Shown here: piece by piece, positions 31,930-43,095 of the stretch
Layout: each line of letters starts with the position of its first letter
How positions within the stretch are numbered: the stretch's first letter is position 1
NCBI GenBank assembly: GCA_030734395.1
Contig: JAUZTG010000029.1
Location: 620,001 to 684,000 of the forward strand
Direction of reading: 5' to 3'
Length of the DNA: 64,000 nt
Source of the DNA: Sarocladium kiliense
Taxonomy: Eukaryota; Ascomycota; Sordariomycetes; Hypocreales; Sarocladiaceae
Notes under the pieces: model-generated
The model's input: only the letters and a program-made list of their open reading frames with translations
Databases searched by the model: none
What the model was told of the DNA's origin: nothing
Program-made: the position numbers and the translations under genes

Positions 31930-34228
31930 TGCCCCATGAGTGAAATGTAGCAAGGGTTTAGGACTCTCTTCTTCATTCAGAGGAGTGCACACTCAGTTCA
32001 GCGAAGCCGTAAGACCTGAGTGCGATAGGAGCGATCGAAAATGCAAAGAACGAAAGGTGCACATACTCTGAAAGGTCCATACATCATTATTTATCGGAGA
32101 AGTTCCATGTAAGAGATGCATATGGCGCTTCTAAGTCTAACGTGTGCTGCGGCGCAATTCTATACCGTCTTATGATTGAACAGATAGAGCTGCACGGGTC
32201 AGCGATTATATGATGAGCACATTATACGTCTGCTGATGCGCCATCGTGTTCGCGTCTTTTTGCCGCTCGCGACAAGCAAAGCGTCTTGCAATCAAAATAG
32301 CATCTCACATCCATCCTCCCAAAGCGATGTAACGGTGGCGTTCTACAATCGCCAAGGATCGTCCCTTGTGGCTCGATGTAAGACATAAAACCTGTTGGTC
32401 CTATAAGTTTCCCTGGATCGAACGTCCAATCTTCTTTATCTATACTGGAGGAAGACTTGTTTCCTGTGATTTTTCTCAAGCGACAACGTTCCGAGGTGGA
32501 GCGAGAGGGTGCCCTATGTCAAAGCACGGGATTGCATGACCTTGATCACTTCACTTGCACGGATGCGCCAGGGACCTTCATGCAGCAACTTCTTCAATGT
32601 CGAGCAGGCACTTTGTTCCGAAGAATGTATATCAAGCATATGATCACTGAAGCGTTTGAATTAATCTGGGCAAGGCCAGGATGGAAACTCTAGGGTGAGC
32701 CAGAGTGGGGAGTATTGCAGGCGGCTGCGACGCAAGATCGTGGCGAGCTGGCCGTTGGATCTACAGCGTAGCTGCATTCTGGCATGGCACGTCGATCAGC
32801 CGGTGTAGTATCGGCCTATGAAGGACCCTGCCCTAGCTCTGGTAACACTATGCATAGCATTACTGCAGCCTGGGAGTGGCACATCCAACATTGGATTTCT
32901 CTTTCTTGGGGCGCCTTGAGGTACGCCGACTCGGCCAGACACCTGCGTGCCTGAGGGCGATTGCTGTTCGTGGACCACTAAAAGAGGAGCATTTACAGCA
33001 GCTGAGCTTCGAAAAGCAGCTCGTAATAGAGACAGTTAATGGTGCTTGGCACATAAGTGCCATTGATGCTTGATGGTATGGGTACGAAGCATATGAGCGT
33101 AGTCGATAGTGGCAAGAGGCAGTATACTGGATCAGTGCTGCGTGGCAGACCGCCAGTCCCGCTTTCGTGAGGGGGAAGCCCGAATGAGTGGCTATATAGA
33201 TCAGGGAATTCATCCCATCCTCTGACCGCTGGGCAAGACAACGAGTTGCCCGATCCCCAGCCCAAGCCTCGAAGGTCTCCGGACACGCCTTCGGCAGGGG
33301 CCAGGTACTTGGGTACACCATCAGGTGACGATCATGGCCACTAGCCGAGCATCCCAGTAACATGCAACAAAAGCAGTGTGTCGTTCACAATGAGAACCGG
33401 TACCAAGCGCAAGCATTGCATCAACTTCCTGTAGGAGTATCCGTAGTTAGGTCAAGAAGACCTGGCAACCTCCAAAGTGCTTGACCCCCGCCACGCACGG
33501 CCCCAGGAGCCCATCCACCTTCCCGCGCAGGCCAAGCTTGATCCGATGGTGTGCGATTCCGCGATTCACACGCCAATGCAGGGTCGCGGCTGGCTGGCTA
33601 AGGTTATTCTTTACCTTCCAGATCAAATCGCAGCCCCTCTTTAATCTGGGGTCTTTTCTTCCGCTCGCGCAACCCAACCCGTGGATGATGCTCCCATTTC
33701 AATGGATGGCTGATGGCCTTTGGCATTGCTTCAACTCAGGGAATTTCGAGACCAGCTACGGCGTACAGTACGTACAGTCTGTAACAAGATACCAGCCATC
33801 GTCTCGAGGTGATCGATGTGTCGAGCGCTGTTAGAAGCTTACTTCTTGTCGCCTTATCGAGTGCGACAACAAAAGAACTGTCGCCAAGACGTAAGAAGCT
33901 TGGGCTTTTGCGACCTGCCCGGATTGTCGTAGCATCGCCACTCCCGAACCCATGTTCAGCATCACAGTAGCCGGTAGAATCTTGCGCAGACGCTCCAAGC
34001 CGTGCTAATCCCTGCATTAACCGTTCATTGAGCCCAGTTGCGCCATCAGTCCACCGATTCGCCTCTCATGGCGCCGGGTTGCGATGGGAACTGTCGGCCG
34101 GGCGGACAAGCACATAAATGGAAGCTTGTCCTGGGGGTCTTCCTGCCCTTTTGCTGCTTCTCTTCTCCAGGCAGATCTCCAAGAACCTGAGACTTTGGCC
34201 CCTTTGAAGCGTCATTCCACAAGTTAAG
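31930..34228. other. long divergent intergenic region
   Basis: 2.3 kb between the DUF7136-like gene and the aminopeptidase gene. A minus-strand frame at 32860..33363 is long enough to notice but has skewed composition and no domain. The right end has CATAAATGG at about 34110, a TATA-like site some 115 bases before the ATG, and a CT-rich leader. No repeat or RNA gene was found. Confidence 0.45.
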
Positions 34229-35761
34229 ATGAGGACCACTTCAGTGCTTGCGGCTGGCCTTGCCGTCACCGGCGTCTTCGCGTCCGATCCTCTCACACCC
34301 GAGAAGGCCATTGCCGACATCAAGACCCAGGAGCTCCAGCGCAACCTGTGGAACTTCAACAAGATCGCCAGAGATAACGGCGGCAACCGTGCTTTCGGTC
34401 TGCCTGGCTACGAGGCCTCTGGTGACTACATTCTGGAGCGTGTGCAGAAGCGCTTTGCGACTACCATTGACGCTCACAAGCAGTACGTGCAGTCGCAGAT
34501 CAGACCGCAGATTCCATGAACTCACACAATTCATAGGTACTTCAACCACACTTTCGCCCAGATCCGCGACATTTCCGTCACCGGCCCCGATGGCAAGGCG
34601 GTCGAAGTCATCGCTCTGACCTACAACCCCGCCACTCCCCCGGAGGGTATCACCGCTCCCCTGATCGACACCCCTGTCGATGATGTCCGCGGCTCAGGCT
34701 GCTTTGAGGACCAATGGGAGGGAATCGACGCCACCGGAAAACTCGCCCTCGTCAAGCGCGGTGCCTGTGCGATCTCTGACAAGCTCAAGCTTGCTGCCGC
34801 TCATGGCGCTCTCGGTGTGATCCTTTACCACAACGTCGCCGGCAGTCCCAGCGCCGCCACCCTCGGCGCCGAGAACATCGGCCTGCTCCCGCCCGTTGGT
34901 ACCATTCCTCTCGCGGTCGGACAGTCTTGGTCCGCGCAGCTCGCTGCTGGCGAGGAGGTTGTCGTCAAGCTCTACGTTGATTCCGTCTTTGAGGAGCGTG
35001 AGACTTTCAACATTATCGCTGAAACGAAGGAAGGTGACCCGAACAACGTGATCGTTCTCGGTGCCCACCTCGACTCTGTCCAGGCCGGAGCTGGTGTCAA
35101 TGATGACGGTTCCGGCTCATCCACTATTCTTGAGATCATCGGCTCGTTCAAGAAGTACAAGGGTCTCAAGAACAAGGTTCGCTTTATCTGGTGGGGTGCT
35201 GAGGAGTCCGGTCTGATCGGTTCGCTTTACTATACTCGCAACCTCCCAGAGGAGGAGGCCGACAAGATCCGCTTCTACTTCAACTACGACATGATCGGTT
35301 CAATCAACCCGAAGTTCGACGTGTACGTCGGTGACTACGAGGAGGCTGACTCCATCGGCGCCACACTCCTGGAGGAATACCTTATCGGGGAGGGCTTCCC
35401 TGCCCAGCGCGCTCCCTTCGGCACCGGCTCTGACTACGTCGGTTTCATTGAGATCGGCGTCCCGTCATCTGGGCTGCACACTGGTACCAGCGCAGGCGGC
35501 TACGACCCTTGCTACCATCTCAAGTGCGACGATCTCGAGAACATCAACTGGGAGGCGCTGACCGCCAATGCCAAGGCTGCTGCCCGTGCTGCTGCCATCT
35601 TTGCCAACTCAGACCTCGAGGATCTTCCTCGTCGTCGCAAGACCACCCCTGCTAAGCGTGGTACGAAGGAAATCCGCAAGGAGTTCCAGCGATGGGCTGC
35701 TCTGGCTGAAGAGGTCGAGCACACCCACTCTTGCTCTCACGCCAAACAGGAGGTTGTGTAA
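34229..35761 (+). CDS. secreted M28 zinc aminopeptidase (leucine aminopeptidase / aminopeptidase Y type)
   Basis: Two exons, 34229..34482 and 34537..35761, giving 492 residues. Signal peptide MRTTSVLAAGLAVTGVFA. A protease-associated (PA) domain is inserted at about residues 130-220 (KLALVKRGACAISDKLKLA). The M28 catalytic core follows with all metal ligands visible: GAHLDS (near residue 262), GVNDDGSG, WGAEESGLIGS with the general-base Glu, YNYDMIGS-type NYDMIGS, and the last ligand His in YHLKCDD. It removes N-terminal residues from peptides outside the cell or in the vacuole. The C-terminus has basic RRRK and a His-rich end (HTHSCSHAK). The intron splits Gln codon CA|G before YFNHTF, a family-conserved stretch. 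Fungal secreted homologues of this size are well known. Confidence 0.94.
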
Positions 35762-38700
35762 TAAGCCTGGTGGGACCAAGTATTCATCTGTGAACAAACG
35801 GACGGATCTTTGCGACAGTAATAAACAAATAGGAAGCAATAATATCTTGGTCTGCCATTGTGTGTGAATGCGTCCTCAACACATAACCCCAGCCCAGGCT
35901 TGGAACTGTGCGGCCGCCTGCACATGCAATGTTTTATTCCGACATTGCCAGCAAACATATCTGAGGTGATGAACTTGGAAAACTGCGTGAATTGAGTCTC
36001 TGCATTCCTACAAGACATGTCGCACTTCAGCCAAAGCTACTATGCTTAAGTTGCTACCCATCGTACTACAGAGATCAGAAGTCGAACAGACAAATCACCA
36101 TAAGTCTGGACAGATATGTTTTAGGTCATCAAAGCTCACTGGTAACTATCAAACTCTGGGCAAAGAGAGAACCATAATTCGTAGAGGAATTATCATGTTG
36201 TCAGAGCAGCCCATGGGCGATTAGAGGGCCAGTAAATGTCATAGGAACTGCATTGGCCATTTATTCGTCAGTCATATCCTTGGCTTTGACAATAGAATAT
36301 CCAACAGCCTGATAAGGGGAATAAGCGATGAGCAGATGTATGGAGCAAGATGTCATACCACTGGCATAAGAGCATGAAGGATAAAGCAAGTGAACTTCAT
36401 CTTGCTATGTATCAATAGCTGTGTCGAGGGGCAGAGGGCTGGGTCAATGAAGGAGAAGGGATGAGTGCAGGAGATTCGAGCAATAGAGTTTTTGTATGGA
36501 GGTGCTCCACGGTCTTATACTTGAGGACACTGGGGTCTTGTCAGAAAACCATGAATCAGATTGACCCGGCAGCAACTGATAGTCCAGAGCGGTTGTAGTT
36601 CTCTCGGGTCAGGTACTGCAGAAATCAAGTGGGCTTCCAGACTTTACGTTGTCTCCATCTGCTGCTTCTCAAGTAGGGTTCAGGGAGAGAAAGTCCTAGC
36701 ATTAAGCACAAAGCAGGGCATTTGACGTTATTCAAAACTTCACAAAGTCAGAATAGTGACCGGCCAAGATATTCAGGACTTCAATGTGATGGTAGACAAT
36801 GCGCGGCCAAGATATCTAGGACTTCAATACAAGGCAGAGATACGCAGCCAAAGTGCCTAGACCCGTGACAAGATTGCGAAGTGGAGTTGGAGCGACGTAG
36901 GACTTCTGCATAGGCGAGTGAGAGAAGGTCTACATATGTCGAAGTCTGTGAGTGTGATTATGCCTATCCGAATAGAGACGACAAGTGGCATTGAGGGTGA
37001 GCGTTGAGAAACCGAAGCGGACCGACTGCGACTCGGGGACTAATCGCATGGTCAGACACAACGCTCGAGACATTCAATCTGACAGCTATTAGCTCAAGGC
37101 TTTGACCGATCTAATACCTTCTTATACTTTACTTCAATGATTGCTACAGTTGCAAATCTTCATGTTCTACTGTTAATGGCGATGAAACACAGTCTGAAGC
37201 CTAAGGTATGCAGGTCTGATGAATGAGATTTAAGCATATATTAGGCATCCGTCGTGCATGAATCCGTTGAACGGGTCTTTGTTCAGAGCCCAAGAATGGT
37301 CCAATGGCAGACATTCTCTTATGGCTTAGAGCCACTCAAGGATGATCATCCCTGCTACAAAGATTCATCGAATAGGAATGTGGTGTTGTATCCGTTCGTC
37401 CTACGTAGTCACTTTAGATATCTATATTGACTCTCAATGCTATTATTAGTACTGGCAAGTTTGGATGACAACCTCATGACTGTGCTGAGTCCTTAGTGGT
37501 CCCTTGATCACCCTTCCCCCCTCGCTTTACATCACTTAGGAGGCGGCATGCGCATCATGAACTGTCCTCACTAGCTCAACTACTTATCGAGTAGATGAAC
37601 GAGGAAAGAGCGTGTTTTATCTCGTGGCTCTCCGCCTAGGAGATTTGGCAGCTCTAGACTTTCCCTGCAGAATGGAATCCGCGGGACGCTCGTGACAGCA
37701 AACATGGCCCAGAACAATAGCGTGTTGTGGGTGTCCAGCGCAGAACGAGATATCCGAACAGCTTGACTAATGCTTAGATCGCAGAGACAAACCTGAGCAT
37801 ACTCATTGAAGCCCATATAAGGCGTCTTCAATACCCCTCAGCCATTGCAAATAGCGCTGAGTGACGTAGAAGTAGCTGCGGGCAGACTTTTCTACCACCT
37901 GAGTAAGACCCTTAGGGTATAGTAACGGCCATGACAACGACAGACACCATGCTGCTGGCAACATGGGACGATATGAGCCTCTACTGGTAGGGATATTACA
38001 AATTGAAATATTAATTTAGTAAGAAGTTGCACCGACTGGGATTTGCGTATGTACATATCCTACGATCGAGGCTCCCGTGATTTGGAATTCGTCGCAATTA
38101 AGAAGCAGTCATATTTATAAGTTGAATACCATTCTCCATCTTCCACATACGACCATACCCAGTAGAGAACACGGGATCCCGTCCGCTCTCCCCTAGTTAA
38201 ACTGCTGAGGGGCTGATTAGTAGTTGGGTCGGTGACGACCAGCGAATACCGGCTGTTGTATGTACTATTCTTTTGCTCTTCAGTGCAATCGTTTTGCCAT
38301 TCTCTTCAACTGAAGCCGTCACGCATCTCAGTGATTAGTAACGGGTGCGCGATGCCGCGGCATGTATGTGGCGCAGATCGAGACCCCTTATGCGGCCTGC
38401 CTCGACCCCTCCTCTCCCCTCCCTCACATCAGCAGCCTAGGTACACCAACGCGAAGCTTCCATCCCACCAACCACCACCACTACCATCTCTCCACACCCT
38501 TTTTTCTTTCCTGCTCGCGCCATCGCCCGATACCCGCGTTTGACAAATCCTCCCTTTCGCAGATCCATATAAAACTTTCCAACGAACAACTTCAACGACA
38601 TACCAAACGTCGCCACCGTCTCAAAAACCGCCAAACTGTTCTCCTCACGCCTTCGATCAACCCTCCGCTCCAGTGCCGGGATTCTGTCCATCGCCACCGC

Positions 38701-38767
38701 TGCCGCGACATCTACGTCTACACTTCGAGGAGCGAGCGCGAAGCCCGAAATACAAGCTGCGAGGAAG
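35762..38767. other. 3.0 kb gene-poor block
   Basis: No ORF with domain likeness on either strand. A 43-base-period repeat sits at 36715..36880. The right 400 bases (about 38390-38640) are strongly CT/CCA-rich on the plus strand and form the promoter and leader of the thioredoxin reductase gene. The middle may be an old decayed insertion, but no terminal repeats or coding relics were identified. Confidence 0.45.
36715..36880. repeat. minisatellite-like repeat, period about 43 bases
   Basis: The core CGGCCAAGATAT followed by AGGACTTCAAT recurs at 36761 and 36804, exactly 43 bases apart. A more diverged copy starts at about 36844 (GCAGCCAAAGTGCCTAG) and another precedes at about 36715 (TTATTCAAAACTTCA aligned to ATATTCAGGACTTCA). 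So about four copies are present, the middle two best preserved. Function unknown. Confidence 0.65.
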
Positions 38768-39975
38768 ATGCATAGCAAGGTTGTCAGTATGTACTATCTG
38801 CCCTGCCAAGGCTCTTTGCCCGGACAATGCGCGCGCATTAGAGGGTCATTGGCGAGACTACAGACACGAAGCAGCTCGCTGACAGGAGGACAATAGTTAT
38901 CGGGTCCGGCCCGGCGGCTCACACCGCAGCCGTTTACCTTGCTCGCGCAGAGCTAAAGCGTGCGTCTTTCTTTACCCGGAATTGAAAGCCAAGGACAAAG
39001 ACTGACACCCTGTGCAGCCACCCTCTATGAGGGCTTCATGGCCAACGGAACCGCCGCTGGCGGCCAGCTCACCACCACCACCGAAGTCGAGAACTTCCCG
39101 GGCTTCCCCAAGGGCATCATGGGCCAAGAGTTGATGGTACATCCCGCCTCCTCTCCCCATCCTCAGACATCCAGCTAACAGCCACCCAGGACAACATGCG
39201 CGCCCAATCCGAACGCTTCGGCACCGAAATCGTAACCGACACCGTGACAAACCTCGACCTCACCACCCGCCCCTTCAAGTTTTCCACCGAATTCAACCCC
39301 GACGAAACCCACACCGCCGACGCCGTCATTGTCGCCACCGGCGCTTCCGCCCGCCGCATGAACCTCCCTGGCGAGGACAAGTACTGGCAGAACGGCATCT
39401 CCGCCTGCGCAGTCTGCGATGGCGCCGTCCCGATCTTCAGGAACAAGCCGCTGTTCGTCATTGGTGGTGGTGACTCTGCGGCGGAAGAGGCTACTTTCTT
39501 GACGAAGTATGGCAGCCATGTTACCGTGCTTGTCAGGAGGGGAGAGCTGCGCGCCAGCAGGACAATGGCGAACCGTCTCCTCGCCCACCCCAAGGTCACC
39601 GTCAAGTTCCACACTGTTGCAACAGAAGTCAAGGGCGGAGATGATGGTCTTATGAGCCACATCGTCGTCAAGGACGTTCAGACCGGCAAGGAGGAGACTC
39701 TCGAAGCCAACGGACTTTTCTACGCCATCGGTCACGACCCCGCGACTAAGCTCGTCAAGGGCCAGGTTGATATGGATGAGGATGGATACATCTTGACGAA
39801 GCCTGGCACTACGCTGACGAGTGTAGAGGGCGTGTTCGCTGCTGGTGATGTGCAGGACAAGAGGTACAGACAGGCGATCACGAGCGCTGGCACAGGATGC
39901 ATGGCTGCTCTCGAAGCTGAGAAGTACCTCGCTGATCACGAGATGGATGTTCGGGACGATGACCGCAAGGACTGA
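38768..39975 (+). CDS. TRR1: thioredoxin reductase (NADPH), low-Mr fungal type
   Basis: Four exons: 38768..38786, 38897..38959, 39018..39136, 39190..39975, giving 328 residues. The 19-base first exon encodes MHSKVV and splices to IIGSGPAAHTAAVYLARAELK, restoring the universal N-terminus with FAD-binding GSGPAAH. The redox motif CAVC is at 140-143, the NADPH-binding GGGDSAAEEA follows, and the FAD site GVFAAGDVQDKRYRQA is near the end. The enzyme reduces thioredoxin with NADPH and is usually essential. No mitochondrial targeting extension is visible on this model, so it is cytosolic. Exon sizes and phases are internally consistent. The upstream CT-rich leader fits a well-expressed gene. Confidence 0.96.
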
Positions 39976-40376
39976 CGGTTACTGCCAAACCTTTAAACGA
40001 CTTTATAAAGGAGGGAAAGATAAATAAATAGAAGGCGATTTATGTGACTTTGATCAATCAGGCTCGCTCAGATTTCTGGTGTGAAGGTATGTACTTCATA
40101 ATCATTATCGGAACGTTTTTTCTACGCAAGAATACTGCTGTACTGTAATGTGCCCCAGCGCCATCTCTCGGTAACTCCAATGCCGTTTTGTGATTCATCA
40201 TTCACGTTCCGAGCGCCCTTTGCTCATACCGACCGCTGGCGTGCTGCGACGAACTTTCGAGGCGCGGAAAACGCCGCCTGGACAGACTTGAGAGAGATGC
40301 GCCTCTTCTTCTTGTCGCCCTTGTCTGTCCCTGTGTCATGGCCACCGTTCGCTTCAGTTGTGACATTTTTGGTCTC
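39976..40376. other. convergent 3' intergenic region, TRR1 / UAP1
   Basis: About 400 bases between two convergent stops. It should hold both 3' untranslated regions. No gene was seen. Confidence 0.5.
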
Positions 40377-41954
40377 CTACTCCCGCTCGAGCACAGCTGG
40401 CGCGGTAATCTCCTTCCCCTTAAGATAATCCAGTCCTTCACCTCCCTGTTAAACCTGTTAGCATTGTTATGAGACAAAGACAAGAACAATAACACTTACG
40501 TAGCTGATCAAAGGTGAGATTTCCACGCCGCCGTCAGCGACAACAGTTGCACCAGCGGCTTGAGCCCAGCGCAGACCCTGGGTGGTGATGTCGCGCTTGC
40601 TAGACCCTGGGTCGTCCTCACCAGTGCCGGGGGCGTTCTTGAGAGGGGAGAACTCATCCTCGCGACGAACCTCCATGCAGGCGAACTTCTCCAGGGGAAG
40701 CATTGGGAAGCAATCAAAAACAAATTGCTCCAGCTTGATCCCGTTGGGCTTCTCAGGCTTGACTGTCTCACCAGTCTTGAGGTCAGCCGAGGGGATCTTC
40801 TTGCGAGCGACGTGATGAGGCAGCTTGTGGGCCCACTGAGGAATAGACTCGAGGAAGCGGAAAGAGTAGTAGTGGTTGACGATGTTGGCAGCTCGGAACT
40901 TGAGCACACCAGGCTGCTTGGGGTCCTCAGCCTCGGCAGTGGCCTTGTCGATCTCTGAGTATTCAACAACGCTGGCCTTTCCGTTCTTGGAAAGAATGAG
41001 ACCAACAGACTCGGTAGCATTGCGCTTGCGGACGACCTTGGTAGCTATGTCGACGTCCTTGCCGGCAGAGAAGCCAATGAAGACAGGGTCAGCAACCTTC
41101 ACAAGGCAGTTGTCCACACAGTAGGCATGGATGTGCTGGACACCACGCTTGCGCATGTCGTCAATTGCACCAGAGAGAATCAACGCCTGGTAGAGGCCAC
41201 CGTTACCATCAGGGGCGACCGCAACCTTCGACTTGCTCTCAAGCAGAATCTTGTTGTCATTGGAGATACAAGGAAGGACGCCTTGCTCAAAAACGAAGAC
41301 TTGTGACTCTTTGAGACCGAAGTAGTTGTGCTCCTTGAAGAATGCCTCGGTGGGGCCGCGAGTAGGACCGCTGGTCATGACGTACCATGGTACTACGACT
41401 GAGCCCTTGGCTGATCCGGCCTTAGCTGCCGCAAGCTCTTCGACCTTGCGGATACGCTCGGCTTGGATCTGGAAGAGGGACTTGTGTGAGGGTAGACCAA
41501 TGTCGTAGCAGCCCTTGGGCGCAGAGGAACCGAGCCGTGTACCCTGTCCACCAGCCATGAGAACAACTCCGACCTTGTTGGCAGCAATTAAGTCGAGACC
41601 TGACTCGTACCATTGCTTGATGTCTTCGGCTTTGGAATCGAGGATGCTAGCTGTAGCAGAGTCAGGGAGGGGCTCGAGCTTGTCATCGCCGGCCTCGTCG
41701 CCCTCCTCCTTGGGCGGGTTCAAGGCGCGGTCTGTGATCTTGTTGATGTGGTCGGGATCGAAGCCTTGCAGCTGCTCGAAAAGGGATGCCTTCTCTTCGG
41801 TGGACAGGGAGTCGTAGAAGGTGAAGACTTGAGACTGGCCAGCCTTCTCGTACTTCTCCTTCAGGCTGTTGACGGCGTCTTGGGAGGGCTCGATCGGTTT
41901 GGCGCCAGCGTCGCTACTACCGCCGATGTGAAGCTTCTGCTTGAGCTTGTCCAT
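40377..41954 (-). CDS. UAP1: UDP-N-acetylglucosamine pyrophosphorylase
   Basis: Two exons, 41954..40500 and 40445..40377, giving 507 residues. It makes UDP-GlcNAc from UTP and GlcNAc-1-phosphate, the donor for chitin, N-glycans and GPI anchors, in the cytosol. The nucleotide-binding signature LMAGGQGTRLG is at 132-142, followed by SAPKGCYDIGLPS. Further family motifs are MTSGPTRGPTEAFF, APDGNGGLYQAL, HIHAYCVDNCLVKVADP, and EQFVFDCFP near the C-terminus. The 54-base terminal intron joins SPLISY to GGEGLDYLKG, the conserved end of the family; reading through instead gives a false VSVIVLVF tail. Upstream, a tract that is CT-rich on the coding strand (about 42060-42250) is typical of strong fungal promoters. 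Confidence 0.96.
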
Positions 41955-43095
41955 GGCTGTGGTTGTGATGTTTGTTTGGAATGGGGACGGAGGGGCGGCT
42001 GTGGCGGGGTAGAGCTGCTATTCCAAAGGCTGTCGTAATAAAGACAATACCTTCGCTCAGTAACGGGTGGTGACGAATGTAGAATGGGGGAGAGAAGATA
42101 ATGGAGAGGGCGAGGGGGAGCCGCAAGATATCAATGGAATGAAGATTGGAGGAAGCAAGGAAGGAAAATTGATGGAGGAGGCGAGGCCGAGGAGAAGGAA
42201 AGCAGAATTGACGGGATGGATGGATGATGAAGGAAGGCGGTGGAGGGAAGCATCGCATCGCATCACATAAGTAGCCCAGCCCAGTCCAGCCCAGCCCATA
42301 AGCGCGTCAGCTGCAGTCAGTGCACCCTGTACCCATAGCACGGCATCGCTTGGTTGATGCGCCAACAACGAGGCACCATCGGACTAGTCTGTTTCTACGC
42401 ATTTGCTAGCTGGCTACATAGCCTGTGGCTTTCACATCACGTTTCGTCTTCCAATTGACTTTGCCTGATCCAACACGAGCTTCCTTGTTCTGTCTCCCTG
42501 TTGCCCCTCCATCGTCCCGTTGCCCCGCGCCACAGCCACACCATAGCAACAGCCACTGGTCACAGCCACAACAGCTCGTACCCACGATCTTCGCATTATG
42601 TTCCAGCCAGACAATGAGCATGATCATGGCATAAGGGGACGCATCTCCTGGACATTCAGCATGATTTCGATTGGCAGCTGTGTGAATTCTTTATGGTGCC
42701 TCGGGCTGAGATGCTTCGACATGCGGCCTCGGACCGTCGAGGAGGACCAAGCCTTGCAGATCTGCTCGTATCTCCCCTGACCCTCGGAGGATCCACCATG
42801 GCCCTCACTGCCACCGTCATCCTTTTGCTTTCGGCTGCCGAAAATAGATTTTCTTCCCTGTCGGCAGCAATGCCGTCACTCTCGGCTCTTGTGTTGCTTT
42901 CCTGTGGTGGGGACGGCAACTTGCCGTTCATGCTTCACATTCCACTACCCTGGACTGCACTGTCTGACGGCAAGGTCAGGGACCTTGGCCTATCAATTCC
43001 TCACAAATACATTGCTTCAGATGGCATTCGGCAACGACAAAATTGTTCTCGTGAGTCAAAAAGAGAAAAAGGGAAACAGGGCTACGATTTATGTG
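41955..43095. other. intergenic region, UAP1 promoter and 3' end of the neprosin-domain gene
   Basis: 1.14 kb. The left part is GA-rich on the plus strand and is the UAP1 leader/promoter. The plus-strand ORF at 42693..43148 overlaps the next gene's end antisense and looks random. No other feature. Confidence 0.45.

Noticed and set aside
31930..31992. N-terminal extension of the DUF7136-like protein
   Set aside because: Starts at a GTG and would bury the signal peptide; the ATG at 31929 gives a clean leader.
32860..33363. 167-codon minus-strand ORF upstream of the aminopeptidase
   Set aside because: No domain, patchy composition, several overlapping frames of similar size on the other strand.
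39175..39939. 254-codon minus-strand ORF
   Set aside because: It is the antisense shadow of thioredoxin reductase exon 4, whose motifs are unambiguous.
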